Of a stretch of 64,000 nt of DNA, positions 1-11,242 are shown piece after piece. This DNA is from Sepiola atlantica (Eukaryota > Mollusca > Cephalopoda > Sepiida > Sepiolidae): positions 75,611,847 through 75,675,846 of the forward strand of contig OY744532.1 of NCBI GenBank assembly GCA_963556195.1, in the 5' to 3' direction. Under the pieces are notes generated by a model, which searched no databases, had not been told where the DNA came from, and saw nothing but the letters and a program-made list of their open reading frames with translations. Positions within the stretch are counted from its first letter, which is position 1. Each line of letters opens with the position of its first letter. The position numbers and the translations under genes are program-made.

Positions 1-395
1 TAAGGGGTCTTAAGAAGAAACTAAAATTCAGGGAATCTTGCTTAATTGTTGTGTAATGGCTATGGATCAAATTCAATGCAAATCGGATATATTTGAATTT
101 TCAAATGGAAGGTTGTGCCCATATTACACACTTTTAAAACTTTTTAAAAATGTTATAAAGAAACTGAAATTTAGGCATGCCTAATACCTATTGTTCAAAT
201 TTCACAAAATCGCAGGTATCTGAATTTTCTCAAAGGGCTTCCACCTCCTTTTCACTCGCTTTTACATAAAACTAAATTAAACTAAATATAGCCCATATTT
301 GGACCCCTTCCGCCTAGCAGCTGTATTCCAAAATTCATAATAATCGGTGAATTAGTTAAGGAGTTCATTTGATACATACAAATATATAAATATAT
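1..395 (-). repeat. Dispersed repeat family R1, minus-strand copy, cut by window edge
   Basis: This is the reverse complement of a non-coding unit of about 500 bp that recurs at 11243-11483, 14395-14940, 26655-26850 and 63265-63715. Shared landmarks are a start near GGATTCACTCCTAAA followed by CGATCATTATGAATTTT, then a block describing AAAATTCAGATACCT. No reading frame or terminal inverted repeat was seen. It is probably a non-autonomous transposable element of unknown class. Copies differ by scattered substitutions, so it is not recent. Confidence 0.75.
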
Positions 396-540
396 GCACA
401 TACTTTATAAATAAATATATGGATACGGCAATGTTAAATTAAAATACTTCATAACAAAAATAGAGTTAACAACTCATAAAATAAAAAGTCACTAAAGTAA
501 GCATGATTTCTCTGGTCTTGATATGAAGTAATATAATATA

Positions 541-832
541 ATCACTTTGACACGCCAGTTCTCGTTAGATCACCAAAGTTTAGCGATGTTGAGCCTGATC
601 AGTACTAGGGAGAGTGATCATTTGGGAATACTAGTGTGGGAAAACAGTGGCACCTTCCTGCAAAAACTAGTGTTAAAATTCTTGTTGTTCTTGTTTGTAT
701 GTGTTTGTTAGCTAACGTTATCTCCTTGTCTAGTATGTTTCCGTTCTTGCGAAATAGAATGCTTTACTGTTTAGTTGTATGAATGGAGTACAATAGCATA
801 AAATAAAACCGACTAAAAAAAAAAAAAAATCA
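541..832 (+). repeat. 5S rRNA-derived element (SINE3-like or retro-pseudogene)
   Basis: Bases 541-640 follow the body of eukaryotic 5S rRNA: TTCTCGTTAGATCACC, then AAGTTTAGCGATGTTGAGCC, AGTACTAGGGAGAGTGATCA and GGGAATACTAG. About 15 nt of the 5S 5' end are missing. About 170 bp of unrelated sequence follows and ends in a run of 15 A near 815-830. A 5S head with an A-rich tail fits a 5S-derived SINE or a processed 5S pseudogene. A related copy lies at 47290-47592 on the other strand and shares the same 5' truncation point. It is unlikely to be a working 5S gene because the ends that form helix I are absent. Confidence 0.7.
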
Positions 833-1310
833 TTGAATTACGAAATTTAATCTAAATAGCCATTTTAATCTTTTGTTAATTTTTTTTTTTTTTTTTTTTC
901 AACTATTCTTTGGTTACCTTTTAGAAATTTTAAATGAATTTTGAAGCATTTAAACTGTTGAATAGAAAGTCATTTTCGGCTTTAAAATTCTTAGCAAATC
1001 TTTGTGTATTGAAAGTTTTTTAAAATAAAGTGGTAATTTGTGAGTGGTAAGACACAAATATGAAGAAATAATTTGGATAAAAACGATTCTGTGTATATCA
1101 ACAATAATAATTATTTATTATATAAATACAACTGAAAAAATTACTGTGAGATGAAGACATATTTAATTGTCTGTTGCTGAGCGAATGTCCATTGAAATGT
1201 TTTCCCATTGTTGCCTGGCTAAATGTAAGGACACACAACTCTGCTTTCCAAAAATGCTGTTTTGATCAACTTGGAACATAGATAGTAGACGTTATAGGGA
1301 GTGTAATGAG
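833..1310. other. AT-rich stretch, nothing recognised
   Basis: This stretch contains a T20-type homopolymer near 880-899 and otherwise unique AT-rich sequence. No coding pattern, RNA gene or repeat family shared with the rest of the window was noticed. Confidence 0.5.
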
Positions 1311-1315
1311 CTGTG

Positions 1316-1376
1316 TTTGATTTATTTATGAAGGCAGTGAGTCTGACTGTACATCTATTGGAAGAAAAACTACTTA
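1316..1376 (+). repeat. Short dispersed repeat shared with 7743-7800
   Basis: The block with TTTATTTATGAAGGCAGTGA and CTGACTGTACATCTAT recurs near 7743-7800 with small changes. Both copies lie within 1 kb of a U2-headed SINE but are not part of it. Nothing is coded; the class is unknown. Confidence 0.55.
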
Positions 1377-1426
1377 TGGTCAAAGAGTGACTTAAAATAA
1401 ATATAAGTATTATTTCGTAGATGGAA

Positions 1427-1767
1427 TCTGTTTTTGTTTTTTTTTCTATCTCCCTCCCAGAGCGGTAAGATGTGACACAAGGTCGGAAAGTGAGATTGAA
1501 GAGGTAGAGCACTCTGGCCTACAAAAAATGTCTGGGCAATCCCGTTGACATTCCCCGGTAGGAGCGCCTGAGGCGATTAGCAATAAACTAACCCCTTCTC
1601 AAAGGGTGAGAAGGCAAAGCCTGGGAAGGTGGACCTCTTAGAACAGCACGGGACAAACCCTAAAACTGGTGGAATCAAGGCACAAAGGCCAAGACGGTAA
1701 CATTTTAAGGAGTTTAGTATCTATCCGAACAAATACTACACTTTGATCTAATCCAAAAGGCCGAGAG
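1427..1767 (-). mobile_element. U2-headed SINE, copy 1
   Basis: Read on the minus strand, it begins near 1767 with CTCTCGGCCTTTTGG, which matches the 5' end of U2 snRNA. It continues through AAAGTGTAGTATTTG and into the family body, with the landmark CTACCGGGGAATG on that strand at the 1545-1575 block. It ends in a T-rich run at 1430-1445 that represents an A-rich tail. The hexamer TCTGTT lies on both sides, so a short target-site duplication is possible. This is one of the more diverged copies. Confidence 0.85.
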
Positions 1768-1769
1768 TC

Positions 1770-3262
1770 TGTTCCATCTAACAGTTTGGGAAGCTATTTA
1801 GGAAGCGCTTAACAATTTCTTTTTAATTCTTGAATAATAAAAAAAAAATCTCTCCAAAAAGAAACATACTGAATGATAATTGTTGAAAATATTGCTACCC
1901 GAATGTTGTACACACACATGATACGAACAACGTAGATATTATGTTTATTAACAATTTCTACACTATGCATCTATCTGTATACTACTAAAACTCTGAGAAT
2001 GGTTTATCTTATCACCATTCACACTTCATTCGTACATGAATGTTTTAGATGGTGGGAGGAAGGGCCAATGATGGATGATAAAAGAACTGGTGGGAGAAAT
2101 TGAATAACGTAAATTATTAAAAGGAAGGGAGAAGAGAAAGAATCTATTATGACATCACAATGTATTCTGAAATCCTTTGACTTTGTAAAAAATTTGATTA
2201 AACATGGTCAGTTATGTGTTGCATTAAACAAAGCCAAACAGAAAGAGGTCAAAGTAATTGTAAACCAAGATGGATGTACAAAAAGTTTTGAATTAAATAT
2301 TAATTTCTTATTTTTGTAAAAAATAAGTTATGAAATTGCATATTTAATAATATAACAATATTTACAAATAAATATTAAATTATTTATACCTACATACGCC
2401 TGTGTTTCAAGCTTACACTCTCATCCGTGTAGGAAGTGACAATTTCAGACGGTCAGTGGGCGCAACACCAGCTCACAGAGTGAACCAAGGCTCTGCACAC
2501 TTTCGCTCTATTTCCACGGCTATCGGAAATTATCAAGTGATACAAGGGAAATTAAGTTCTATTCATGCCTATATATATATATATAAACTGATCACAGATG
2601 GTCAGGATAATACTAAAACATTAATAATCTTGCTTGCACATTGAATATTTTAGATGGATTGAAAAATGAATGGTACATGAAGTATTGAGAGGAATAGAGG
2701 GAGTAGTAGTAGTAGTAATAGTAGCAGCAACAGCATAAGAGGAGAGTAAGAGGACAATGTAAAGAAAAAGGAGAGATGTATTATTTATTTCTAATGTATA
2801 CACTGATGTAACATGTACCAACAGTAACTAGTTCCTTATTATAATCAAACTATTTTTTTTGTCACGGAAGCAGACCTGCCAATTTTTCATAATTTTGCTG
2901 TGACTGTGAGCCTCACAAGTTTTACATCAATTTCCGGATCTCATTATTCATTGTACAATTCTCACATTTTTTTTTTTTTTTTTTTTTTTGTGTGTGAATG
3001 TGAACACTCCTTTCCGGTTGAATTTGCCTTATTCGCAATTTATCGGTATATTGTTCTTAGAATTAAGTGAAGAGAAAAACAAAAATACTTTGTTCAAGAG
3101 ACTGATCGGACAGTTATGTGGGGAGGGGCTAGATGTTATGTTACAATATCTGTCTAGAATTTTAGCCATAAAATCCAGATTTAAGAAATGTAAGATCCCA
3201 TTTTATTAGTAGTAACCAGATGACGATCTTGTGAAATGGGCTAAAATATCAACTGTAAATTA
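1770..3262. other. Unique AT-rich stretch with short microsatellites
   Basis: Only simple sequence was recognised: a short TA run at 2568-2584, a degenerate AGT triplet run near 2703-2735, and a T20 run near 2970-2989. Short open frames here (for example 2402-2644) have no recognisable protein pattern. Confidence 0.5.
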
Positions 3263-3264
3263 AA

Positions 3265-6200
3265 GGCTGGTCGGAAGGTCTTGTTACCCCTACTAAAAAA
3301 GATGGTCCAAAGTTCTTGTTACTCCTACTTTAAAAAGATGGTCCAAAGTTCTTGTTACCCCTACTAAAAAAGATGGTCCAAAAGTCTTGTTACCCCTACC
3401 AAAAACGATGGTCCAAAGTTCTTGTTACTCCTACTTTAAAAAGATGGTCCAAAGTTCTTGTTACCCCTACTAAAAAAGATGGTCCAAAGTTCTTGTTACT
3501 CCTACTTTAAAAAGATGGTCCAAAGTTCTTGTTACCCCTACTAAAAAAGATGGTCCAAAGTTCTTGTTACCCCTACTAAAAAAGATGGTCCAAAGTTCTT
3601 GTTACTCCTACTTTAAAAAGATGGTCCAAAGTTCTTGTTACTCCTACTTTAAAAAGATGGTCCAAAGTTCTTGTTACCCCTACTAAAAAAGATGGTCCAA
3701 AGTTCTTGTTACTCCTACTTTAAAAAGATGGTCCAAAGTTCTTGTTACCCCTACTAATAAAGATGGTCCAAAGTTCTTGTTACCCCTACTAAAAAAGATG
3801 GTCCAAAGTTCTTGTTACTCCTACTTTAAAAAGATGGTCCAAAGTTCTTGTTACCCCTACTAAAAAAGATGGTCCAAAAGTCTTGTTACCCCTACCAAAA
3901 ACGATGGTCCAAAGTTCTTGTTACTCCTACTTTAAAAAGATGGTCCAAAGTTCTTGTTACCCCTACTAAAAAAGATGGTCCAAAGTTCTTGTTACTCCTA
4001 CTTTAAAAAGATGGTCCAAAGTTCTTGTTACCCCTACTAAAAAAGATGGTCCAAAGTTCTTGTTACCCCTACTAAAAAAGATGGTCCAAAGTTCTTGTTA
4101 CTCCTACTTTAAAAAGATGGTCCAAAGTTCTTGTTACCCCTACTAAAAAAGATGGTCCAAAGTTCTTGTTACCCCTACTAAAAAAGATGGTCCAAAGTTC
4201 TTGTTACTCCTACTTTAAAAAGATGGTCCAAAGTTCTTGTTACCCCTACTAAAAAAGATGGTCCAAAGTTCTTGTTACCCCTACTAAAAAAGATGGTCCA
4301 AAGTTCTTGTTACTCCTACTTTAAAAAGATGGTCCAAAGTTCTTGTTACCCCTACTAAAAAAGATGGTCCAAAAGTCTTGTTACCCCTACCAAAAACGAT
4401 GGTCCAAAGTTCTTGTTACTCCTACTTTAAAAAGATGGTCCAAAGTTCTTGTTACCCCTACTAAAAAAGATGGTCCAAAGTTCTTGTTACTCCTACTTTA
4501 AAAAGATGGTCCAAAGTTCTTGTTACCCCTACTAAAAAAGATGGTCCAAAGTTCTTGTTACCCCTACTAAAAAAGATGGTCCAAAGTTCTTGTTACTCCT
4601 ACTTTAAAAAGATGGTCCAAAGTTCTTGTTACTCCTACTTTAAAAAGATGGTCCAAAGTTCTTGTTACCCCTACTAAAAAAGATGGTCCAAAGTTCTTGT
4701 TACTCCTACTTTAAAAAGATGGTCCAAAGTTCTTGTTACCCCTACTAATAAAGATGGTCCAAAGTTCTTGTTACCCCTACTAAAAAAGATGGTCCAAAGT
4801 TCTTGTTACTCCTACTTTAAAAAGATGGTCCAAAGTTCTTGTTACCCCTACTAAAAAAGATGGTCCAAAAGTCTTGTTACCCCTACCAAAAACGATGGTC
4901 CAAAGTTCTTGTTACTCCTACTTTAAAAAGATGGTCCAAAGTTCTTGTTACCCCTACTAAAAAAGATGGTCCAAAGTTCTTGTTACTCCTACTTTAAAAA
5001 GATGGTCCAAAGTTCTTGTTACCCCTACTAAAAAAGATGGTCCAAAGTTCTTGTTACCCCTACTAAAAAAGATGGTCCAAAGTTCTTGTTACTCCTACTT
5101 TAAAAAGATGGTCCAAAGTTCTTGTTACCCCTACTAAAAAAGATGGTCCAAAGTTCTTGTTACCCCTACTAAAAAAGATGGTCCAAAGTTCTTGTTACTC
5201 CTACTTTAAAAAGATGGTCCAAAGTTCTTGTTACCCCTACTAAAAAAGATGGTCCAAAGTTCTTGTTACCCCTACTAAAAAAGATGGTCCAAAGTTCTTG
5301 TTACTCCTACTTTAAAAAGATGGTCCAAAGTTCTTGTTACCCCTACTAAAAAAGATGGTCCAAAAGTCTTGTTACCCCTACCAAAAACGATGGTCCAAAG
5401 TTCTTGTTACTCCTACTTTAAAAAGATGGTCCAAAGTTCTTGTTACCCCTACTAAAAAAGATGGTCCAAAGTTCTTGTTACTCCTACTTTAAAAAGATGG
5501 TCCAAAGTTCTTGTTACCCCTACTAAAAAAGATGGTCCAAAGTTCTTGTTACCCCTACTAAAAAAGATGGTCCAAAGTTCTTGTTACTCCTACTTTAAAA
5601 AGATGGTCCAAAGTTCTTGTTACCCCTACTAAAAAAGATGGTCCAAAGTTCTTGTTACCCCTACTAAAAAAGATGGTCCAAAGTTCTTGTTACCCCTACT
5701 AAAAAAGATGGTCCAAAGTTCTTGTTACTCCTACTTTAAAAAGATGGTCCAAAGTTCTTGTTACCCCTACTAAAAAAGATGGTCCAAAAGTCTTGTTACC
5801 CCTACCAAAAACGATGGTCCAAAGTTCTTGTTACTGCTACTTTAAAAAGATGGTCCAAAGTTCTTGTTACCCCTACTAAAAAAGATGGTCCAAAGTTCTT
5901 GTTACTCCTACTTTAAAAAGATGGTCCAAAGTTCTTGTTACCCCTACTAAAAAAGATGGTCCAAAGTTCTTGTTACCCCTACTAAAAAAGATGGTCCAAA
6001 GTTCTTGTTACTCCTACTTTAAAAAGATGGTCCAAAGTTCTTGTTACCCCTACTAAAAAAGATGGTCCAAAGTTCTTGTTACCCCTACTAAAAAAGATGG
6101 TCCAAAGTTCTTGTTACTCCTACTTTAAAAAGATGGTCCAAAGTTCTTGTTACTCCTACTAAAAAAGATGGTCCAAAGTTCTTGTTACCCCTACTAAAAA

Positions 6201-6640
6201 AGATGGTCCAAAGTTCTTGTTACCCCTACTAAAAAAGATGGTCCAAAGTTCTTGTTACTCCTACTTTAAAAAGATGGTCCAAAGTTCTTGTTACCCCTAC
6301 TAAAAAAGATGGTCCAAAGTTCTTGTTACCCCTACTAAAAAAGATGGTCCAAAGTTCTTGTTACCCCTACTAAAAAAGATGGTGTGAATGTCTTATTACC
6401 CCTAATAAAAAAGATGGTTCAAAGTTCTTGTTACCCCTACTAAAAAAGATGGTGTGAATGTCTTATTACCCCTACTAAAAAAGATGGTCCAAAGTTCTTA
6501 TTACCCCTACTAAAAAAGATGGTCCAAAGTTCTTGTTACCCCTACTAAAAAAGATGGTTCAAAGTTCTTGTTACCCCTACTAAAAAAGATGGTGTGAATG
6601 TCTTATTACCCCTAATAAAAAGGGTGATCAGAAAGTCGTA
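3265..6640. repeat. 35/36-bp minisatellite with nested higher-order structure
   Basis: About 95 head-to-tail copies of a unit containing GATGGTCCAAAGTTCTTGTT are present. Type P (35 bp) continues ACCCCTACT plus six A. Type T (36 bp) continues ACTCCTACTTT plus five A. A rarer type C reads CCAAAAGTCTTG and ends CCAAAAAC. Type C starts near 3377, 3873, 4368, 4864, 5359 and 5783. The first four intervals are about 495 bp and the last is 424 bp. A further variant, CTACTAATAAAG, occurs only at 3751 and 4742, about 991 bp apart. The right edge (6380-6620) is more diverged, with a GTGTGAATG variant. No coding potential. Confidence 0.97.
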
Positions 6641-6949
6641 TTGCCTCTACCAAAGTGGTCCATACCAACTGTGTTCATACCAGCCGAAGATACAGTTCTA
6701 GGAGGTGCACCCTGCTAGGTATTACTTCCTCCTTTGGGAGATGGTTTTCCTCCCCTTTCAGCCTTGTGCTACATCTTGCTGCAGTGGGAAGCAAGTACAT
6801 CATTACCCCTACTAATAAATCACAACTTATAGAGAAACAATAACCAAAGCACAGCTTCGTAAAATATCACGCAGGCCATGGCGCTGCATCAAAAATAAGT
6901 GTTCATGCAGACTTACTGTGTCAATGAAAGTGAATAAACTGAATCCATG
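6641..6949. other. Right flank of the minisatellite, nothing recognised
   Basis: Unique sequence between the array and the next SINE. An open frame at 6655-6843 has no recognisable protein pattern. Confidence 0.4.
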
Positions 6950-7258
6950 TTATTTATCTTCCTCCCACAAGGTCGAGAAAGTGGGATTTGAAAAGCCAGC
7001 GCCCGAGAAGGTGAGCACTCTGGCATACAAAAAATGCCTGGGCAGCCCCGTCGGCATTCCCCGGTAGGGGCGCCTCAAGCAGTAAGCGATAAACTTGCTC
7101 CACCCCAAAGAGGGGAGGCAAAGCCTTCTAGAACTGCACAGGACAAACCCACAGACCGGTGGAATCAAGACCCGAAGGCCAAGACGATACCGGTCTATAG
7201 GGTGTAGTATCCATCGGAACAGATACTACACTTTGATCTTGGACAAAAGGCCAGGCTT
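6950..7258 (-). mobile_element. U2-headed SINE, copy 2
   Basis: On the minus strand it starts near 7258 with CCTGGCCTTTTGTCCAAGAT, then AAAGTGTAGTATCTGTTCC, the U2 5' region. The internal stem reads ATAGACCGG and pairs with CCGGTCTGT downstream. The body carries the family marks GGAATGCCGACGGGGCTGCC and the GGGGAGG block. The tail near 6950 has lost the usual GAGTAAATCAATA ending. No clear target-site duplication was found. Confidence 0.9.
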
Positions 7259-7408
7259 TTCTATTACTTTCATCTATTATTCTAATTAATTAGAAGTTGG
7301 TCCTCTTTGTAAGCTTTGGGTAATTTGAATAAGAAAATTTTGTTTTGAAGCCCAGACAACACATAAATTTGTCATGAAAAAAAGAAAAAGAAAAAATGTT
7401 ACTATTTC

Positions 7409-7436
7409 CTGAAGAAGACTTTATACAGTCGAAACT
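7409..7436 (+). ncRNA. Hammerhead-ribozyme-like core
   Basis: CTGAAGA at 7409-7415 is followed by one A, then GACT (7417-7420), a 6-nt loop, AGTC (7427-7430) and GAAAC (7431-7435). This is the order of a hammerhead core: conserved CTGANGA, stem II, then GAAA. The single A between core and stem would be a bulge. The matching stem I and cleavage site were not traced, so activity is not claimed. It is likely a relic of a PLE terminal repeat. Confidence 0.45.
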
Positions 7437-7742
7437 AAGTTGATTTTAAATGAATAAATATTTGTTTAAAAAATATATTTAAGCGTTGTCTGGGCATCAA
7501 AACAAAATGTTCTTATTATTCTAATGTTCTTTTTTTGTTTTAGTGTTTGGTGCATTAACTGAATCCAGGATATGTATTTTGTATTCCTGCATTACTTGTT
7601 CCTCTATAGTTATTTTTGGGGGGTAGGGGTGACATGAGTTACACAATAATGCTTATAAAAATGGATATTTAAATTTAGTTTTATGCAAAGGGGTGGGGGG
7701 TTTGAACTTGAAAATAAATGCACCAATGGATTCAAAACCTAC

Positions 7743-7880
7743 TGGTATGTTTTATTTATTTATGAGGGGAGTGAATCTGACTGTACATCTATAGGGAGGG
7801 GGGGGGGAACTACTGAACAGATTTTTCTGAAATTAAAAAGGGAGTCTAAAAGAGTTGGGTTTTATTTTGAAGGTTTATAA
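7743..7880 (+). repeat. Second copy of the short dispersed repeat at 1316
   Basis: It contains TTTATTTATGAGGGGAGTGA and CTGACTGTACATCTAT, matching 1316-1376, then a G9 run and unique sequence. No product is proposed for the open frame here. Confidence 0.5.
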
Positions 7881-8055
7881 TTGAAAACATAGACATGCAA
7901 GATAGGGGGGGGGGAGAACCCCCCCCACACACACACACACACATTTGTCTTTCTTTACTCCCTTTATATTTTTCATCCTCCCTTTATTCTATCCTGTCTG
8001 TTTTTCACATGTAAATTAAAAAAAACAAAACAAAAAAGAACATCTTCATTCGTTT

Positions 8056-8090
8056 CTGAGGAAGTCTTCTTAACAATAAAGATGAAATAT
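8056..8090 (+). ncRNA. Hammerhead-like core
   Basis: CTGAGGA (8056-8062) is followed by A, GTCTT (8064-8068), a loop, AAGAT (8079-8083) and GAAAT (8084-8088). The stem has one G-T wobble. The layout matches the core at 7409, with a different stem sequence. No foldback arm was recognised around it. Confidence 0.35.
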
Positions 8091-8444
8091 TAAAATCGTG
8101 AGTTGATTTGATTGTCTCGTTTTGGAATAATCCGCTATTTTCCATTCATCTCTACGCATAACAACAACAACGGCGTAGAGTCACGTTTGAAATTTTCCCT
8201 CCACTTTGAAAACCAGGAAGTAAATATCTACCTGAGACTTCTCCACTTACGGTCTTCTTTATAAATGTTAGTGGTTTGGCGTCAGACTAGCGACCTGTCC
8301 CTGTAAAATATTCTTGATACGAGAACAGTCAAAAGTATTCCAAATTCAAATTTTTATGAATGCGATGGATCTCAGGACATGGTAGTATCTAAGTATAAGT
8401 TTACAACCACACCCTTTATTTATTTTATATATATATATGAATGG

Positions 8445-8550
8445 TTGGCTACCTATGTGCATACATGTTTCAGCTGCCATTTCTTTCGAAATACATGCCA
8501 TGTAAAAGAAAGAAATAGCAGCTGAAACATGTATGCACATATGTAGCCAA
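8445..8550. repeat. Foldback element (inverted repeat, about 42-bp arms)
   Basis: The left arm at 8445-8487 (with GTGCATACATGTTTCAGCTG) is complementary to the right arm at 8509-8550 (CAGCTGAAACATGTATGCAC). A loop of about 20 nt lies between them, and TA tracts flank both sides. No transposase frame. It could be a MITE or an inverted pair of retroelement ends. Confidence 0.8.
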
Positions 8551-8577
8551 TGTTTGTATAAATAAAAGAATTTATAC

Positions 8578-8609
<32 letters not shown>

Positions 8610-8862
8610 GAAATTTACAGTGTAGATCAAATGATACCAATGGTTTCGTGAACAACCAAAAAAAAATTTAGACTTGAAACCAATTTATTGCTCTTCAACC
8701 ATTTTCTTGATCCTGAAAAAATAATTTAAAAATATTACGCTCCGATAGTGTAATCGAGCACTTGGATTTCTTTCCATCTAACGGAACCAAAAAATAATAT
8801 ATATATATATATTCCTTCACCTCTCTTATGATAAAGGTGTTATCTTTCCTAAGTACTTTCAA

Positions 8863-9590
8863 GTGGAAAGATTAGTTAAAGTTGGTTTTATACATTTGTC
8901 TTGTTACAACCTGACTAAATCCACTGCTGACAAGTTTACAATTGACCAAACTGACGCAGTATATAAAAAGCGAAAAATCGTTTTATCTTATAAAAAGAAA
9001 ATAAATTTCATTGTTGTAATTACTTTTAGCTGCGAGTCCATTAAGTCGAGCTCACTTCTTAGGGATTTGGAAAACAAACAAACCCAGAATTCATTGTTTG
9101 TGAAATTGGTACCATTTGTCTCAAAGACAAGTTGCTGTTCTGTTGTTTTAACTGGGTTGCTGGCAGATGGGGTTAGGGTTAGATAACAGCCCTGATTCAT
9201 TAATACAAAATTAAATCACATGAACGAGGACATAAAAGAACACGCGTGAAGTGATTGAATTTGTTTGTGGAACCGAAAAGGTAAAGAGAAATGCTGAGTG
9301 GAAGTAACAATTGAACAGGACCGCAGCGACTGACAGCTTACTATATAATGCACATATGTGCATGCACTGACAGATACCATTGTCTCAAAGACGAGGCTTG
9401 TCTTTTCATTTCATTTTGGTACAAAAGTGAACATTTTCAATAGAAAATTTGCCCGATGGCTGTAAAGATTCTTAATCATTCTGGTTACGGTAAGTTTGCT
9501 TTTAATAATATTGAACGTTAAAAAGATATTTTTAGATGCATTCGCGCATATTTCAGAGAATTTGTCCATTTATCTGTTGGAGATAAATAA
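8863..9590. other. Unique stretch, nothing firm
   Basis: An open frame at 8863-9186 runs through here but has no recognisable domain or codon signature. Two adjacent TTAGGG-like units occur near 9171-9183. Neither supports a gene or a telomere relic. Confidence 0.4.
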
Positions 9591-9774
9591 ATTATATATA
9601 TATATATATATAAAATCAGATTGATTTTCATGAGAATCAATATTCAATATTTAAAAATTGAAATAAAGCTATAAATAAATTATATATATATATATAATTT
9701 ATTTATAGCTTTATTGCAATTTTTAAATGACTATTTTTAAATATTGAATATTGATTCTCATGAGAATCAATCTG

Positions 9775-9825
<51 letters not shown>
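9590..9825. repeat. Foldback with about 80-bp arms and TA tracts at its tip and ends
   Basis: The left arm (ATCAGATTGATTTTCATGAG, then GAATCAATATTCAATATTT) is mirrored on the right by AAATATTGAATATTGATTC and ending ATCAATCTGATTTTA. A TA run sits at the centre (near 9682-9700) and at both outer ends. The arms remain close to perfect, so the structure is either young or maintained by conversion. Confidence 0.85.
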
Positions 9826-10172
9826 ATCAGTTAGAAACCAGATAACACGATGCGAGAGATTTTATTTATTTCAAATAAATGAAAACATTTATTTGAATCC
9901 AAAATTCATCGGCTTCACAAGTCTTCTTCAGTAGTACAGACAATTTTTCTTTTTTTTCATTGTCAAGATCTAACTACGTTGCTGCCAAAGATACCCGATT
10001 TCTCCCGATGTTGTTGGAGATACTGTTTTTTTTTTTGTTTGTTTCTTTTTAATTCAGATAGGTGTAGTACGAACGCTGGCACATGTGTATAAATATTAAC
10101 TGCAATAGGATACATTAGAAGCATCGGTTAATGAAAAATATAAAAATCAGTTAGAAACCAGATAACACAATG
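9826..10172 (+). repeat. Direct 27-bp repeats 320 bp apart
   Basis: ATCAGTTAGAAACCAG followed by ATAACACGATG at 9826-9852 recurs at 10146-10172 with one change. Between the copies, on the minus strand, is a hammerhead-like motif (9906-9931). The layout resembles a small element bounded by direct terminal repeats. No frame is present. Confidence 0.6.
9906..9931 (-). ncRNA. Hammerhead-like core, minus strand
   Basis: On the minus strand CTGAAGA is followed by A, GACTT, GTG, AAGCC and GATGAA. The stem is GACTT with AAGCC, one mismatch, and GAAA is replaced by GATGAA. It is a decayed member of the set. Confidence 0.3.
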
Positions 10173-10208
<36 letters not shown>

Positions 10209-10920
10209 AAGTTTAAACAAAAATGTATATCTATGGAAAATGATTAAAGCAATTATGCGGAATGGTTAAAAGCACATGGTTACGAAGATACCACAATTTG
10301 TATGTACGAGTGTAAACTACCCCATTGAACAATATAATCTGAAGAATAAATACAGTTTTTTTTTCTGTCTGGAGAGTTACCTTTTTTACGAGCACTGATG
10401 ATAACCTCTTCAAGAAAATGAAATGCCTTATATGTTTTGAACATTAGATATATGTTGGTGGTAGGCCGAAACAAGTGTATGCGAATAAAAAAAAAACGAT
10501 TTTTTGGTGAATTTGTGAGAATTTGTTACCTACATTTGATATGGTTTCTATAATATTAAAAATGTTTTTTATTACAGTCCTAGTCCAGCACTATCGACCT
10601 ATTGTAAAACTTTGTTATAAAAATCTATACTTAGAATTTTAAATATAAATATATAGTACTTGAATAAGTTACATGCTTTTTTTTATGCTTTCTAGAAAAC
10701 CGGAAGTAAGCAAACATGATTGCAACTTAGACCATGTTTTAGGCTGTCTGACGATCGCTAAAAGCATGAAACCATTAGTGATGACATATTAAAAAAACAT
10801 ATAAGTTATTCAAGTATCATAAAGTTCTGTCAAAAGGCATCGAGCATTGTAAATAAGTGCAAATCCAAAACTTTGAGCTGGTTTCAAAAGCCAATACTCA
10901 CAACTATTAGTCTGTGTGTG

Positions 10921-10944
10921 TGTGTGATATATAAATTATATATA

Positions 10945-10989
<45 letters not shown>
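10921..10989. repeat. TG then TA microsatellite
   Basis: A short GT run passes into a long TA run with one interruption. It produces a meaningless minus-strand frame full of isoleucine and tyrosine. Confidence 0.9.
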
Positions 10990-10992
<3 letters not shown>

Positions 10993-11072
10993 TAAACAAG
11001 TTCAAATGTATTTATAAAATGAACATCAAACAAATATTTTTTCTTAAAATTGCTCAATACTAGGTAGAGCTT

Positions 11073-11238
11073 TAAATATTTATTATAGAAACATTTTGTT
11101 TGGCTTACGTAACTATAGTTGTGTTTCATCGATTATGCTTCCTCAGAGCCAAAACTGAAGAAGTGTAATCATAATCACTGAAACGCAGCTATAGTTACAT
11201 AAGCCAAACGCAGATGTTTATATAATAAATATTTATAT
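11073..11238. repeat. Foldback with hammerhead-like core in its loop
   Basis: The left arm (11073-11136, with TTTGGCTTACGTAACTATAG) pairs with the right arm (11177-11238, with CTATAGTTACATAAGCCAAA). The loop holds CTGAAGA (11155-11161), AGTG (11162-11165), CACT (11176-11179) and GAAAC (11180-11184). The stem begins directly after the CTGANGA block, as in a textbook hammerhead. This is one of the cleanest examples in the window. Confidence 0.75.
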
Positions 11239-11242
11239 TTAA

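Noticed and set aside
541..640. Functional 5S rRNA gene
   Set aside because: The 5' end needed for helix I is missing and an A-rich tail follows.
3265..6640. CRISPR-like repeat array
   Set aside because: Repeats are contiguous 35/36-mers without unique spacers, in a eukaryotic setting; it is a minisatellite.
8863..9186. 107-codon open frame with overlapping antisense frame
   Set aside because: No recognisable pattern and both strands are open, as expected by chance.
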